A stretch of DNA of 64,000 nucleotides from Solen grandis (Eukaryota > Mollusca > Bivalvia > Adapedonta > Solenidae). A program made the translations under genes and the position numbers. Shown here piece by piece: positions 36,286-51,200 of the stretch; the stretch's first letter is position 1; each line of letters begins with the position of its first letter. The stretch is taken from positions 70,315,474 to 70,379,473 of the forward strand of contig CM037780.1 of NCBI GenBank assembly GCA_021229015.1, written 5' to 3'. The notes beneath the pieces were generated by a model. The model searched no databases. It worked only from the letters and a program-made list of their open reading frames with translations, and had not been told where the DNA came from.

Positions 36286-39200
36286 GTAAGGGTAGACTAC
36301 TGATTATTTCACAAAAAAGGGGAAATATTGTCATTGCTAAAAAACTTTGCAGTTATCCAGTTGAAATTTTGGTCAATGTTTTAATAAGTCTGTTTTTGAC
36401 ATCATCATATAGAAGTGCAATCTATAGATAAGATTAAAAAAAGGATAATTTTTCTGTTATTTAGATTTTGAAACATATACTGACGGGCAAAAGAAACGCC
36501 CCATTCCATGTTCTCGACAACGCAATTGTCAACGTAGCATTCGTGACGTCGCCTGTACACATGGATACACCCGTCGGCGTTCCATAAGTTGAAATGCGAC
36601 TCGTCGCTGAACACCACGTTCTGCCAACGCTGAGCGCGATGGTTGCAGGCCCAGATCAGACGTTGGTGATGGTGGCGTAAAGTTAGAACTAAACCACGGT
36701 TGGGTCTACGGCAGGTAATCCCGCGTTCCCTCAGTCGTGTCGTCTTCTAACCGTATAAAGACTTATTGGGCGACCATGGTTACCGACTACTAAACGCGAC
36801 GTCGATTCCGCCGTCACAAACCTGTCACGCAAATGACATTGACGTATGAAATTATCTTGTCTTACAGACGTCACACGAGGTCTTCCTGAACGTGGCTGAT
36901 CGGCAAACGTCCCCGTAACTCTAACACATCGAACAAGACGCCGAATCGTCGAACGCGAGACATTAAAACGTCTGGCGACTTGTTCTTGCGTTCACCCGCA
37001 TTCGAGCATGGCCAAAACACGAGCTCTCTCTTCAGAATTTAGCCTTGGCATTCTTAAACACGAATGTTTAATCAGAAAATCCCTGAAATTGTGATTGTCT
37101 ATCGACTAGCACATGTAATTGTGTAAAATGTGATCGATTTCACCACGTGGTAAACATACACGAGGTGCACGTGGAAATCATGAGCAGCCACCGGAAATGG
37201 ACATCGGGCTGAATAGAAGCGCACAATTTTTTCTTTGCCATGATTGTCGGTCAATGTACATGTATACAGACTACATTTCACTAAAATTTCAATAGGTATG
37301 AGGAAAATAACGCCAAATTCCTTTGGGGTGTTTCTTTTGCCCGTCAGTATAGTTTCAACTTAATATATTATTTGTTCTTGAAGACTTTGATCATTTTCTA
37401 TTACATACGCAGGTGAAGTGTGTGTGGAAGGAAAGCTAAAAATAAAATATTCTAACATTAATATACCAATAACCTTAATATACTTGGGCAGAGTATCAAA
37501 AGATAGTAGTAACCAAGAATGGAAAAAATACAATCATAATTTTATTTCTTTTATGACAGATTACAGAAGACCCCAATCAAGTCAATGTTCACCAGTTTTA
37601 TCCAAATTTGGAGCATCAGTTCATGAAAAGTCAGTCATACTTTGAAAATGACAAATCGAAACAGGTAATATTCATCAAGTAATGAAGAATTAAATAGAAC
37701 ATAATATGAATAGATTTTGTATCAAAATAGTATATATTATATAACTAAAAATGTGAAAAAAGTGAATTTGTAACCAGGTCAAACTCTTCGTCCACTGCCC
37801 TGAGCTTGAATCAAGCACAGGTATGTAAGTCTGACACTCTATCATGTATCTACAAAACTGAGCTGCATAGCAAGCAAGGTGTAAAATCACTCACTGGCTC
37901 ACGAGTGAATATTATTGTAGGGCACGAGTGAAAAATGAGAACATTTCTTTGTTATTTTCTTGATTTGACTATCTTATATTTGTGAAGGATTAGTGATAAT
38001 TTTAAGATGTATTCACCAAATTAGCAAGGAAATACAAGTGTCATATTTTACCTATATTTCATTATGAATATTCAACACTAGCCAGAAATGTGTATTTGTT
38101 GTTTTTTTTTCCACAAAAATAGTCACAAGTGTTAATTTAACAGTCTTGATAAGGTTATATCATATACTTGTATATTTGCCTTTTTTTAGCTAGCATTAGA
38201 AGATGACACTTGGGGCCAGAAACCAGGAAGTGGTATGGAGCTGGTTCCCCGAGATATTGTAAGCACGACCACTGCCACGCCCTTCTCAAAAGAGGACGAA
38301 AATAATTCTTCAGATCCTCAGGTGCGTTCTGTCCAGATAACAGTTTTTTTTAGTTTTATCCTTTTATATCATATTTCTAAAAAGCAGCATTAAAATGAAT
38401 TGATTTAGATATAGATTTAGTTGTCTGTATAGAATATAGAAAAAATATACTGTAGTATTTCTTAATTTCTTGCTATCTAAATTTTGTGACAAGCATGCAA
38501 AGGTTATTCGATTTAGTCAAAAAGTGTGTACTTCCAAAAATATTTTGTGAATTCTTACATAATATGGTGTATATCACAAAATCCTAAAGTCGCAAAATGC
38601 TAAATGCATGAATGTTTGCAAAAATTAGATTTGCATGAAATTAACTATTACCACAGTATGTTAAATTTATCTTAAGTAACATTTTACATACATAGCATGA
38701 TTCTTATTTAGTCAATCCATATGAGCATGTTTGTTCTGTCCTGTACTTTTTGGTTACAAAATAAATTGCAAAATAACAAAATAGCTTGGAACTGTAGTCT
38801 GCTCAAATACAAACAAATTCCAAGGTTTCATGTAGTGCTTGAAATAACGGCTCAGCTGCTGATGGAGATCCTATATTCTGTGGAAAGCTTATATTTTTCT
38901 CCTTTGACTGACACATGTCCCATAGAAATTGAAGAAGAAATGAAATACTTATGGGTAATATTTTATTTTCAAGCGGAGACAGTGTTGATAGTTTTTTTTT
39001 TGGTTTTGATGCCATTAGTTGTTGCAGTCACATGGTATTGCCACACTGTTTAAGATGCAACCAAAATGTGCTGGACAGAAAAAAACATGCTCATATATAT
39101 AATTTATCAAATTTAGATACAGTTTTACCCCCTCTACACCAATAGTGTAAGCAATAGTACTATCACAATATTAAAATGTATATGTATCTGTAACAGTGGT

Positions 39201-42200
39201 CATGATTAAAAAATGAAATAATAAAACATAAAGTAGATATAGAGAATGATTGTTAATTTTGCTGTGAGGAAGAATTTTATTTCACAGTGAGATTATTTAT
39301 CCCAAGAATGATGAAACATCTTAATTGGCAAGAGTTTTCTTTTGCCACAATATGAATTCTGAATTTAAGCTAAATTGACTTTTTTTTTTTTTTTTGCTTT
39401 AATGATGTTACTTGTTGTTTTCTCTCTACTGAGACATTTTATCTGTTGATTTTAGTAAAATAGCCACACCCATATTATTATACCCCCCCGCAACGAAGTT
39501 AGGGGGGGGTATACTGGAATCAGGTTGTCCGTCCGTCCGTCCGTCCGACCTCCTTCTGACAAACAACCCTGTTCCTGTTAACAGGGTTAAGTCACTACCT
39601 CCTATTGGTAAAGCGGACCACGACATTGTTTTAGTGGAGTACGACATTAAGTCAAAAAGAGTCAGACAGACCCCTAGGAAGATTTTTCTCTATAAAAGGG
39701 CAGACATGGACGGACTGAAGTCTCACCTGGGACAATACAGAGACAATATCCTAGCCCAGGATCTGGACAATATCTCACCAAATGACTTGTGGACTGACTT
39801 TAAGACAGAGATAGTTAAGGCGATGGATAAATTTGTTCCATCAAAAATGTCTAAGTCACGTGTTGGTCACCCTTGGATCAACACTGACATAAAGAGACTC
39901 CTGAAAAAAAGGGAAAAGCTTTTCAGGCATTCTCGAAAGTCAAACTCCCCTAATGACATAGAAAAGTTTAAAGAATTCAGGTCTCATGTCCAAAAGAAAA
40001 TAAGAGATGCCCACTGGAAATATGTGAATGATATTTTCACCCCGAATGAAGACGAAAACCCTAAGGCTACCCCTAAAAAATTTTGGTCATATATAAATAG
40101 CCTTAGGAATGGTCAAAACAACATTTCGTCATTAAGGGAAAACGGTGTCCTTAAGACTGATAGTAAGGACAAAGCTAATATACTGAACAATCAGTTTCAT
40201 TCAGTTTTCACTGAGGAGGGTTCATCAACCCTCCCAAACTTCAGTAAAGGTCAATTCCCCAAAATGAACGACATCTACGTAAACCCCAGTGGTGTCAAGT
40301 CTTACCTGAGTAAACTTAATCCCAATAAGGCTTCAGGACCTGACACCATCAATGCACGCATCCTCAAAGAATGCTGCAATGAACTGGGCGACATCCTTAC
40401 AGCTATATTTAATAGGTCATTAAAAACTGGACAAGTCCCCGATGACTGGCGTAAAGCCAATGTGGTTCCTATCTTTAAGAAAGGGGAAAAGTATGACCCC
40501 TCAAACTATAGGCCAGTCTCACTCACATGTATTAGCTGTAAGGTCCTTGAACATATCCTTGTCAGTAATATCATGAAGCATCTACAGAAAAATGACATAT
40601 TAGTTGACTCACAACATGGTTTCCGAAGCAGACGTTCATGTGATACACAGCTCGTCCAATTCATTCATGAATTAATTAGAAAGGGACAAACAGACTGACG
40701 TTATTATACAAACGACTATTAAACTGAACACTATGGTGTTAGAGGGACAACCAACCGTTGGATTGCCTCATGGTTAACTGACAGGACACAAGACGTAGTA
40801 CTCGACGGAACACACTCAGACTCAGCCCCAGTTATATCCGGTGTCCCTCAAGGCTCCTGCCTAGGCCCCATCCTTTTTCTACTTTTCATAAATGATCTTC
40901 CTGATGGTATATTATCAAATGTTAGGCTTTTTGCAGACGACTGTGTCCTTTATAAAAACATATTCTCTCCCCAGGACTGCATTGAACTACAGGAAGACCT
41001 ATCAAAACTTGGTGTATGGGAGCAAAAGTGGCTCATGAAGTTCAATGTGTCCAAATGCCACTCAATGAGAATATCCAGACATCGACCTGACAAACAGATA
41101 CAACACAGCTACAACTTACATGGACAGACGCTTGACAAAGTAAATGAAACAAAGTACCTGGGGGTTACTATCACCAATACATTGGACTGGACGCCGCATA
41201 TTCATAATATAACCAGCAAGGCAACTAAAACTCTTGGTCTTTTGCGCCGAAATTTGTCACTTGCCCCCAGGGAAACTAAGGTTAATGCTTACCAGACACT
41301 AGTTAGACCCCAACTAGAATATGCCTCTCCCATTTGGAATCCCCACTCCAAGGTTAACATTCGGAAAATTGAAATGGTTCAAAGAACCGCAGCTAGATGG
41401 ACATGTAGGAGATGGCATAATACCAGTCATGTAGGGGAAATGCTCGACGAGCTACAATGGTCAACTTTAGAAAATAGACGTATAAATACCAGCTTGACAT
41501 TATTTTACAAAATACATAATAGACTAGTGGACATTGACAGGGACCGTTATTTATCAACAAACATGACAACTAGACGTTCTGGAAGACTATCGAATTCTCA
41601 ACAATACAACCGACTGACTGCATCCACTGATCTTCTGAAATTTTCCTTCTTTCCAAGAATTATACCGATATGGAATTCCTTGCCAGAATCTACTGTTTCA
41701 TTGACCACTGTAGATTCCTTCAAGACACAACTCGACTAGTTCATTACGCTAGTATGTTTTTAATGTTGAGGTCAGATGTAACCCTTTATTTTTATTTGTG
41801 AACTGTACTCAACTTTTATTTTTAATTATTTATACAGTTTCTAACTGCATATATGCCTCCACCCTGTCGTAATTATCAGAAATTGATAGAAGACAGTAAC
41901 GGAAGAAAGAAAGAAAGAAAGTCTGTCCGTCCGTCTGTCCGTCCGTCTGTCCGTCCGTCCGTCTGTAGACACAAAATTCTGCGGACTACTCCTCCTAAAC
42001 TTCTGGAAGGATTTTGATGAAACTTGCTGGCAATGATCCTTAGACATTGTATTAGCGCGTTATCTATATAGCATTGAGTTACCTCCCCTATTTACCAAGT
42101 TATGCCCCTTTGATGATTTTTGCATTACAAACTTCTGCGGACTACTCCGCCTAAACTACTGGAAGGATTTTAATGATACTTGCTGTCAATGATCCTTAGA

Positions 42201-45200
42201 CATTGTAGCAGCGCGTTATCTATATAGCATTGAGTTACCTCCCCTATTTACCAAGTTATGCCCCTTTGATGATTTTTGCATTACAAACTTCTGCGGACTA
42301 CTCCTTCTAAACTACTGGAAGGATTTTGATGAAACTTGCTGGCAATGATCCTTAGACATTGTATAAGCGCGTTATCTATATATCATTTGGTTACCTCCCC
42401 TATTTACCAATTTATGCCCCTTTGATGATTTTTGCATTACAAACTTCTGCGGACTACTCCGCCTAAACTACTGGAAGGATTTTAATGATACTTGCTGTCA
42501 ATGATCCTTAGACATTGTAGCAGCGCGTTATCTATATAGCATTGAGTTACCTCCCCTATTCACCAAGTTATGCCCCTTTGATGATTTTTGCATTACAAAC
42601 TTCTGCGGACTACTCCGCCTAAACTACTGGAAGGATTTTAATGATACTTGCTGTCAATGATCCTTAGACATTGTAGCAGCGCGTTATCTATATAGCATTG
42701 AGTTACCTCCCCTATTTACCAAGTTATGCCCCTTTGATGATTTTTGCATTACAAACTTCTGCGGACTACTCCTTCTAAACTACTGGAAGGATTTTGATGA
42801 AACTTGCTGGCAGTGATCCTTAGACATTGTATAAGCGCGTTATCTATATATCATTTGGTTACCTCCCCTATTTTCCAAGTTATGCCCCTTTGATGATTTT
42901 TGCATTACAAACTTCTGCGGACTACTCCCTAAACTACTGGAGGGATTTCAATGAAACTTGCTGTCATTCAACCTTAACATTGTAGTGCGCTTTTTTATAT
43001 AAATTGGGTTCCCCCCCCTTTATTTGATGGTATTTGTTTTACAATTTTCTTCCATTGATAGATTTCAGTGAATCTTAATGATATTTATCCATAGACATAG
43101 GTATACCCATATGTATGTAAAACATAGGATAACTAGATTTCTAGGTAGTTGGCACATATGTCCTCTGTATATTAAGATGGAGTGTTGCATACAAGAATTC
43201 TGATTTCATGCTCCAAAGCCATGTTTGACAAAAACACTTGCGGGGGGGTATTAGTAAGCCCTTAGGCGACAGTTCTAGTTAATTGCTGTTTTCTTGTATT
43301 GTTCCTATGAACAAATATTAATATCTAGAATTTAGAAAAATAAAATAATTCCATTACACTTCATTTACATATATGTTCAGCATGACAAAAAAAAGAGTAT
43401 ATAAAAATGTTACATTTAGTCTAAAGGAATCATATTTAGTGCACCTCATGTTTTATATTTCTCTGTTAGAGATCAAAAATATATTTCATGGACAATTATC
43501 TGTATATTGATCCTAGATTCATGAAAATAATATAAGTTTATTTAACAATTTGGTCTGTATAATACAGATACATAGTTCAATACAGAAAAAATACAGGATT
43601 AAATATATTGTATGGTCACATGATTTAACAAAACATCTCTGATTTTTTGTAAATATCTGATATTGACGACCTGGGGCATTTCTGGCCAATTTTGAATTGT
43701 ATGCAAAATGCTTTAAGAGCTGGTGAAGAAATGTTGTTGTTTTTTGCTACCAAAAGACAGTTTTGAAAATCATGAGGCAAATAATACAGCATTAATGTGG
43801 CCTATTGTATGTCATTTGTATACTGCAATTGTGTCTACTTTTTTTGTTCACTTTTTCTGAGAATTGCGTGCATTCCTGTATGTGCATGTATCTGGATACG
43901 CCCCAGGGACCTGTTTTACATATATTTTGTAGAAAAAAAAGATTTTATACACGTTAGTTTTTTAACAAATGTCATATAGTATTATCCATGTGTTGTTGTT
44001 TTTTCATCACAAAAAGTGATGAGTTAGTATAATTGGGGCATAAAAATAAAATATGAGTAGTAGTATGTATGATGATAACATACATATAAGTTATAACCAC
44101 AATCAAATTAGTTGGTACAAAGTTAAGTAAAACAGGCCCCTGGTGATTAAGATGCCAGTCGGGCACTTTTGTCCAGTGATAATGTATCTGAATATGGATC
44201 CGAAGGTTGTGGGTTCAAACCCCATTAAGGTTAAGGATATTTGCAAAGTACTGGTTAAACCAAGGAACCGTTGATAGGAATTAGTATAAGTTGTAAGAAC
44301 TTGTTTCCCAGTCAACGTAAAACAAATAAGTAAACTAGTCTATTAAGATGCCAATTCATGTTAACAAAATTAACATTTGTTGGACTAGATTAAGACCCTT
44401 ATAGAACCTTTATAGTTAGCCTACTACTTGGCATGCTGGAGACTTAGTAGAGCAGAGGAGAGTAGACAGAGTAGGGTGAGTGGTGGTCTCCTTTGAAACA
44501 TATAACAATTACAACCCGTTCTAACATACCTGAATTATCTCCCCCTTTATTAACTTGAATCCTTCATATTTATGCACCTATCAATAATTTGTTGCAATGG
44601 GAGGAAGGGCAGATAGGGCACCTATCCCCAGAAGATATAATGAAGTGTGTTACTTCCAATCCTTGAGCTTTGGAGGATATTAAGAAATGTGTTATAAAAA
44701 TCCCATTCCTGGAGTTTGAAGTAACCCAAGTGACTGTGATGTGATCCTGGTATCAGAGGTCCCTTGTATGGAGTTAAGTTGTATCATTTGAATTTAAAAT
44801 CTGGCATATTGTCTGTTTCTCTACATCCTATGCTGGAAAATGCAGCTAAGTCTATTCCCAGGGTGGTGATTCCCTCCACCTGTCAGTCTAATGTTTCTAT
44901 ATGTACCTCTCTTTATAGAACAAAGCATTGATATGTGCATTAATTACATACATCAGGTTTAGGGCAGACTGTGATACTTTTTTTAGTGCATATAGAAATG
45001 GAAGCAGATGGAAGAGTTTTGCAGTCAGCCATTGACATATTTCTTATTAAAGAAGTCTATCAATCAAGGAACTTTTTTCAAACCTTTTAAATGTCCATAT
45101 TTCCTTTTTTTTTCTTTCTCTCTTTTTATTTTTTGAATGTAGGAAAAGAGCTAATTGTATATTGTAATGCTGATTTAGAATTTATAGAACTCCGTGTATT

Positions 45201-48200
45201 AATGTCATTCTACTGCTCTCTATTTCTCTAAAATAACAAGACCATGAGCACTTGGATAAAGGAGAAAGAGAAACTTGTAAAGATGACATGTTTCTGAGAA
45301 TTAATGCTTATAAAATTGAAAATAAATCATTTATTCATAACAATAAATATACATTTATCAGTCATATAATTTCAAAATTAAGTATGATTGATAATAAATC
45401 ATGTAAGTTTAGGACTAAATAGTTTAAATTTTGAATAATTTAATTTAATTAAAAAAAAATCTGCAACAATTCTAACAGCCATCAGATTTTCTAATTTTTT
45501 TTTCCAAATCCCATCCCATTCTAAATTAATTTTGAAATCTGTTACCCATTCTAAACTAATACCTTTTCTCTCACTTTTTTATATAATAGATCATTGTTTT
45601 ATTATGGTAATTAATATAAAACACAGAACAACATTTGCATAAAACTGTACGATGTAACGGTCAAAATGGCATAATTTGCAATTTTTTTTTTATTTTGTAA
45701 AGAATTTAAAAAGTAATTTAAACATTTGCATAAAATTTTATTTTTTCAGGCAGTTTTTTTTTTTTCAAGATTAAATTGCACAACAGTCATGTATTTGAAT
45801 TATATTCATAACTTGGAAAAATAACTCTATTTATTATACAGATTTGAGTTTTATATGTAATAAACATTCTAGAAAGTAGCTGCTGTCCACAAAGCTTAAA
45901 GAGATTTGAGAAATATGGGTAACTGAATTTTGTTATTGTAAATATTACTTGGCATGTTTAATGCAAGTAGTAAGTATCAAGTTTTAATATCTTTTTAGAC
46001 TTAAAGGGTTGATGCCCAATGTATGATGTTGGATGCACTATTTCAGCAAACAGTTGGAAATATATTTAAACCTTTCCACCCCTATAGCTAGATTACTGTA
46101 GTCCAATAGTAAAGTGCATTGACTTAAGATACTAATATCATGGGTTCAAACATGGGTAGGGGTGTCATTTAATGGCTTTCCCAGGCATTCAGTACTGGTC
46201 CAACCCAGAAAGATTGCTAGGATAAATTGGCCAAATCAGTGTTAATGATTACATAAGAAGTTTAAATAGTATTTATTTGATAAACACTCTTGACTATGTA
46301 AATCCATATAGATATGCAATGTTGTGGTAAATGTGGTCATTACTGTGGTCAAATAAACCTGGACAAAAATCAGTTTTATCTGGACCAGGGCAACCACAGC
46401 AAAAGAAACTTTGTCTTCTAAAAGTATTTTCCAAACAGTATCATTATCAAATTTCAAACACTAAGGACACATTAATTTGAAATTGTAGAAGTCCCAGCAG
46501 ACTGTGGAAAGCAAAGAGACGATATTTAGCACGGCCGTAGATGAGAAAAAACTTCAGGAGGCCATTGATCGACAGAACCAGAGTATATTCCAGACGGAAA
46601 AATGGGGCACAGAAAAACCTAAACAAGCAAGTATGAAGGAAATCATGGAGGAATCTGCAGAAAAACAGTGAGTAGTTTAATTCATATTTTTTTGACCCTT
46701 GATTTTCTTGTTAGCCTGTAGTTTAAGATATTTTATAATAATCTCACCAGTTACATTTGAAATTTGTGTCGTCTTCACAAATGAGTACAATTTATAATTG
46801 AACAATTCAGCACCTACCACAAAATTACAACACATACATGGTTTACATAGACACAAGTGGGGACCTATTAATCTAATGACAATAGAACCTACTCACAAAT
46901 ATTGCCATATGGACTATCTCTATATCCTCTGTCTGATATGGAAATTCAAATTGCTATAGATCTATTCTATTACTTAATTTTCTAACTATATTTTTTCTTT
47001 TTCTTAACCCTTTCCCTCATATAGACTCATTTTGACGCACTCAATAGGTACCACATAATGTCTGATCTGCAGAAAACCATAGTTAAACCTTACCAAATTT
47101 AATTACAAAATCCTCATTTCCAGACCACTGAGGAGCAGCGAACAGCATAAAACCTGATCAGCCTGCGAGTTACTCGCAGGCTGATCTGGTTTTATGCTGT
47201 TCGCATCTAGGTCTTTTCATGGTGTCCTCTATGAGGGAAAGGGTTAAGGAAGTTAAAATCATCTCCGCTTTTCATTTCAGTTTTGCCAAAGCTCTTCAAA
47301 TGAAGGCCAAGGGAGATCACCAGTCCGTCATCATGTGCGTAAACAAAGCCCTCGGAATCAAAGGAGAGGAAGTGAGATTCTACATAGAAAGAGCCGAGGC
47401 CTATATAAAACTGTGTGACTTACAGTCGGGCATTTTGAACTATAAAAAAGTGTGCCTTTTGGACCCGTCCAATGAACAGCATTATGACAGACTGGCTTTC
47501 CTGTATTATTTCCAAGGGCAGTCCTTATTTGATCAGAGACTGTATCCTGAGGCACTGGAAGCTTTCTCTCGTGCTGCGGAAATGAAACCCGATAATGTTG
47601 GATATCATATACGGAGGTATGTCTTTCTTGCCCCGCAAAAAAAAACTTTCAAATTTACACTTAACTAAACTTGTAGGTACTCCAATTTCAAACTTGCAGG
47701 AAAAATTCTTTCCAAAAATTTTCTAAAATATGTGCCTCATCAATATTAAAAGTGTGTACCAAGCTGACAGCTGCTTAAATGACTTTGATGCATAATCAAC
47801 CATGCAAAAACCAATAATTGCATACAGCTGTTAAAAATTTTGTGAAGTATACATAATGTCTCTTATTACATGTTCAAAAAGACTAGGAGAACTAATATTA
47901 CTATGTATATTATAAATAACCCTTTATCTCATGATTATTCATATATACACATTTATGATGTGATGAATATAAATACACCATACTGAACACAATGGGTTTT
48001 TCTTTGCCATGCAGACAGTAGAATCTGAGCTACAATTTAGTATGAGCAAACAGAGGACAACCTGATCAGACTGCTCCTGGAAGGAATTGTCTGATATGTA
48101 TCTGCTATGTTTGTCTAAGCGTCAAAACAAGTTTGTATGAGGTACAGGGTTAATGGTCTTGGTGTCATGCTCCAGTCTTCAATGAGTATTCTAGTATTTT

Positions 48201-51200
48201 AGATTCCCAGTTTATTTTAATACAAAAATCATTCTGGCTTGATGTATGAAAACCCTTATACATTACAGCATCACGTGTCTGGCAGCCCTACAAAGACACG
48301 GGGAGTGTTTAGCTCTGGTTAACAAGAGGCTTGAAACCGACAATGGAAATGCTGACCTGTATATCATGAGGGCGCGGCTACACGAAATGTTCAGAAATGT
48401 AAGCTTGAGTAATATGCAGTCATAGGGTATCATTTTAAATAAATCAATGTTCCACTGTAAAGTCATATTTCTTTGATGGCATTAAATTTCACTGAATCTA
48501 CATTAAAAGTAATTTGGGTAAAATTATTCATGGATTAATATTATTGGAAAATGTGAGGTATTCTAAATAAACAATTTTCATGGGGGGTTAATATTCATGG
48601 ATAAAACAATCCATAAAATTAGCAAAATTTATTCCCCATGAAAATAAGTGATTGCACAGTACAATTTTACTCATGATATTGCCCCATGCTTTTGGTATCC
48701 ATTTATGATCTGATCGTGAGTTTATACTAAAGCTGTCACCTTCAGTTTTTTTTATTTTCTCTTATTACAATTTTTATTTTTTTAACTTTTAAAATTATTT
48801 ATTTTACATTGATTGGGAAACAAGGTCTTACAAATATTCCAAATCTTGCAACAGTTCCTGGGTTGGACCAGTACTTTGCACCAGTAAAGGCCATGAAATA
48901 TCCTTGCCTCCAACTGGATCAAATCTATAACCTTTGTATCAGCAGTCATGTTAGTAACCTCATTCTTTTACTTTGATTGGGTTAAATTGATTCTTTTTAC
49001 AAGGAATGTGTCATCTTTTGATTTTCAACTTAATTAAGCTAATAACAACTTGGAGTTTTGATCTTGCTTTTTTGGTCAAAAGTAGTCATAAAATAATCTT
49101 GACTATTGGCCTTTTTTGACAGTAATCAATTAAATTATGATCAAAGTAATAAAAAAAGCAGGGATTAGTGATTAATGTATGATTAAAGAATAAAGTTATC
49201 AATAATCATGGTGATTAATGATTATGATTACCCCATGTCAGTTTTGGAAATTACCACAGTATCACAGAGCCCATAAATAAATCATTTAGTTGCCATACTT
49301 ATAAAAGTATGGTTAAACTGTGAACAAAGGCCATTTAAGGGAAACTGAAAATCAAGGCCTTAATCTATAGATGGCTGATATTCAGAGGGAGTGGCCTTTA
49401 TTCACAGATTAGCTGTTATTCAGAGATAACCACTATTAAATACAGGATTGACTTTATTAACTTTTTCTATTGCAGACGACACTGTGTTACTATGACGTGA
49501 AGGATGCCCTAGTTATTGACCCAGAACACAAAGAGGCTCTCAAAATGATGGACAAGCTGCAGTCGGTTGCCAAGGAGAACAAACGGCAGGCAATGCACCT
49601 CAACTTGCTCAGTAAACACAGAGAGGCCCTGCAGAAGATCTCTATTGCTATAGAAACAGACCCAGCAGTGGCTGACTTTCATGTACTCAGGTATGTAATT
49701 TTTCTGGGCGTATAATCTTGATACTATTGAATATTGATAATAAGTACAAACATAAATGTATGCATGAAGAGAAAACAGAAAATACCAATTGTAAATATCT
49801 TTTATGAGTCTATATCTAAAGATAATAATCATGTTAAACTCTTTACGTTATGAATTTATGACAGTTTCTTGACAGGGTACAAGACTATTTATTTCGGCTG
49901 AGATAAGTCATGTCAGCCAAGCTGCTAGGCGAGGGTAACATGATTTTTTTCAGCTGGGAATTAATAGTGATAAAAACTGTATAAAAAATTTATTATACTG
50001 CAAAGTTCAGTCCAGTTTCTATGTTAATAAATACTGATGATAGGTCGTATACATATACCCAGTGTACATGACGTTTTGTACACGGCTTATTGACCAATCG
50101 AAGGGAAAATTTGACATTGCAGTTTAATAATGTACTTGCGATGGTACATGTATAATTATGGAGAAATGGATTATTCTTTATCATGCAAACAGGGTAGAAT
50201 CTGAGCTACAATATTGTATGAGAAAACATAAAGAGTAAACTTATTAACCACTTTCTTCATCATTTACTAAATTATTTTCAGTCCCAAATATTTTCAGTCT
50301 TTAACCTATTGTTTTAAAATCATTTTTAACAATATTCATAAAACTCTTCTGGAATGAAGATTTATTTAATAATAATAATACATCATTAGTTATTGTTATA
50401 GATATTCAATTAGACACAATTTATATATCCTTCTTCAGGGGTGCTTTACATCGGAAGCTTGGAGATTATAATGCGGCAATTGATGACTTCCTGTTAGCGT
50501 TGGATAAATGTGATCATAACGAGGAGAGTCCTGTTTATGTCGAGTCTCAGAGACAATTACTTCTCACTTACAATGATTTTGCGGTTGAGTGCTTCACAAA
50601 AGGTTTCTATGAGGAAGCCATTATCTTGCTAAATAAGGCAATCAAGGGAGAGAAGCGGGAAAAGGGCCTGTATATCAACAGGGGTGGTAAGCATTTTATA
50701 TTCAACCCTCCCCACCTGCCACTTGTTTTCAGAGCTTTTTAAATTTAATGACAGGCTATCAAATAGCTTCATGGGAATAACTGGTAGTCAATGGTTGACC
50801 TGGTTAACACAAAAGAACACATGGTTTTATTTGTGATACTTTTCTTAAGGAAATGACCTAGCCATTCAGAGTTTTCCCTTGTAATTTTTTTTTCTTAAAA
50901 TTAGCCCCTTGATATACATAGATACAAGAGACACGTTTTTCTTATCAGGGAAAATCCTAGCCATGAAAGGGAAATGATTCCTTAATATAAGGGTAAAGGC
51001 ATGGCTTAAATTTGAAAACTGGAAAGGTGAATCAGTGTACATTGTACTGTCCTGAGACAATGGGACAATTGCATATCAGTTAGTCAAGGCACTGAAGTAT
51101 ATACGGGTATGAATCTTCTACAGTGATTTCACTAGTTTTGTTATGTCACCCATTTAAGGTTATATGGTTTTGCAAATATCTGTTCAGTGGTCGGTCCTCT

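Larger units (their letters stand above)
39479..43280. mobile_element. Hairpin-ended tandem-core element (copy F) containing a LINE, in TTC16 intron 3
   Basis: The left end is a hairpin (TACCCCCC, 12-base loop, GGGGGGTA) followed by a (TCCG)n microsatellite. That microsatellite is split by a LINE (39,546-41,921) and resumes at 41,922. Then come 156-base tandem units and a right end with GCGGGGGGGTA and a GCCCTTAGGCGACAG stretch near 43,258-43,273. The order hairpin, microsatellite, tandem core, unique end resembles the pearl/Helentron-like non-autonomous elements described in bivalves. That family assignment is from memory of their architecture, not a match. No protein of its own is seen. Confidence 0.75.

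Noticed and set aside
38721..39053. 110-residue open frame in TTC16 intron 3
   Set aside because: Hydrophobic, AT-driven composition, no splice signals fitting TTC16 phases, no recognisable motif.
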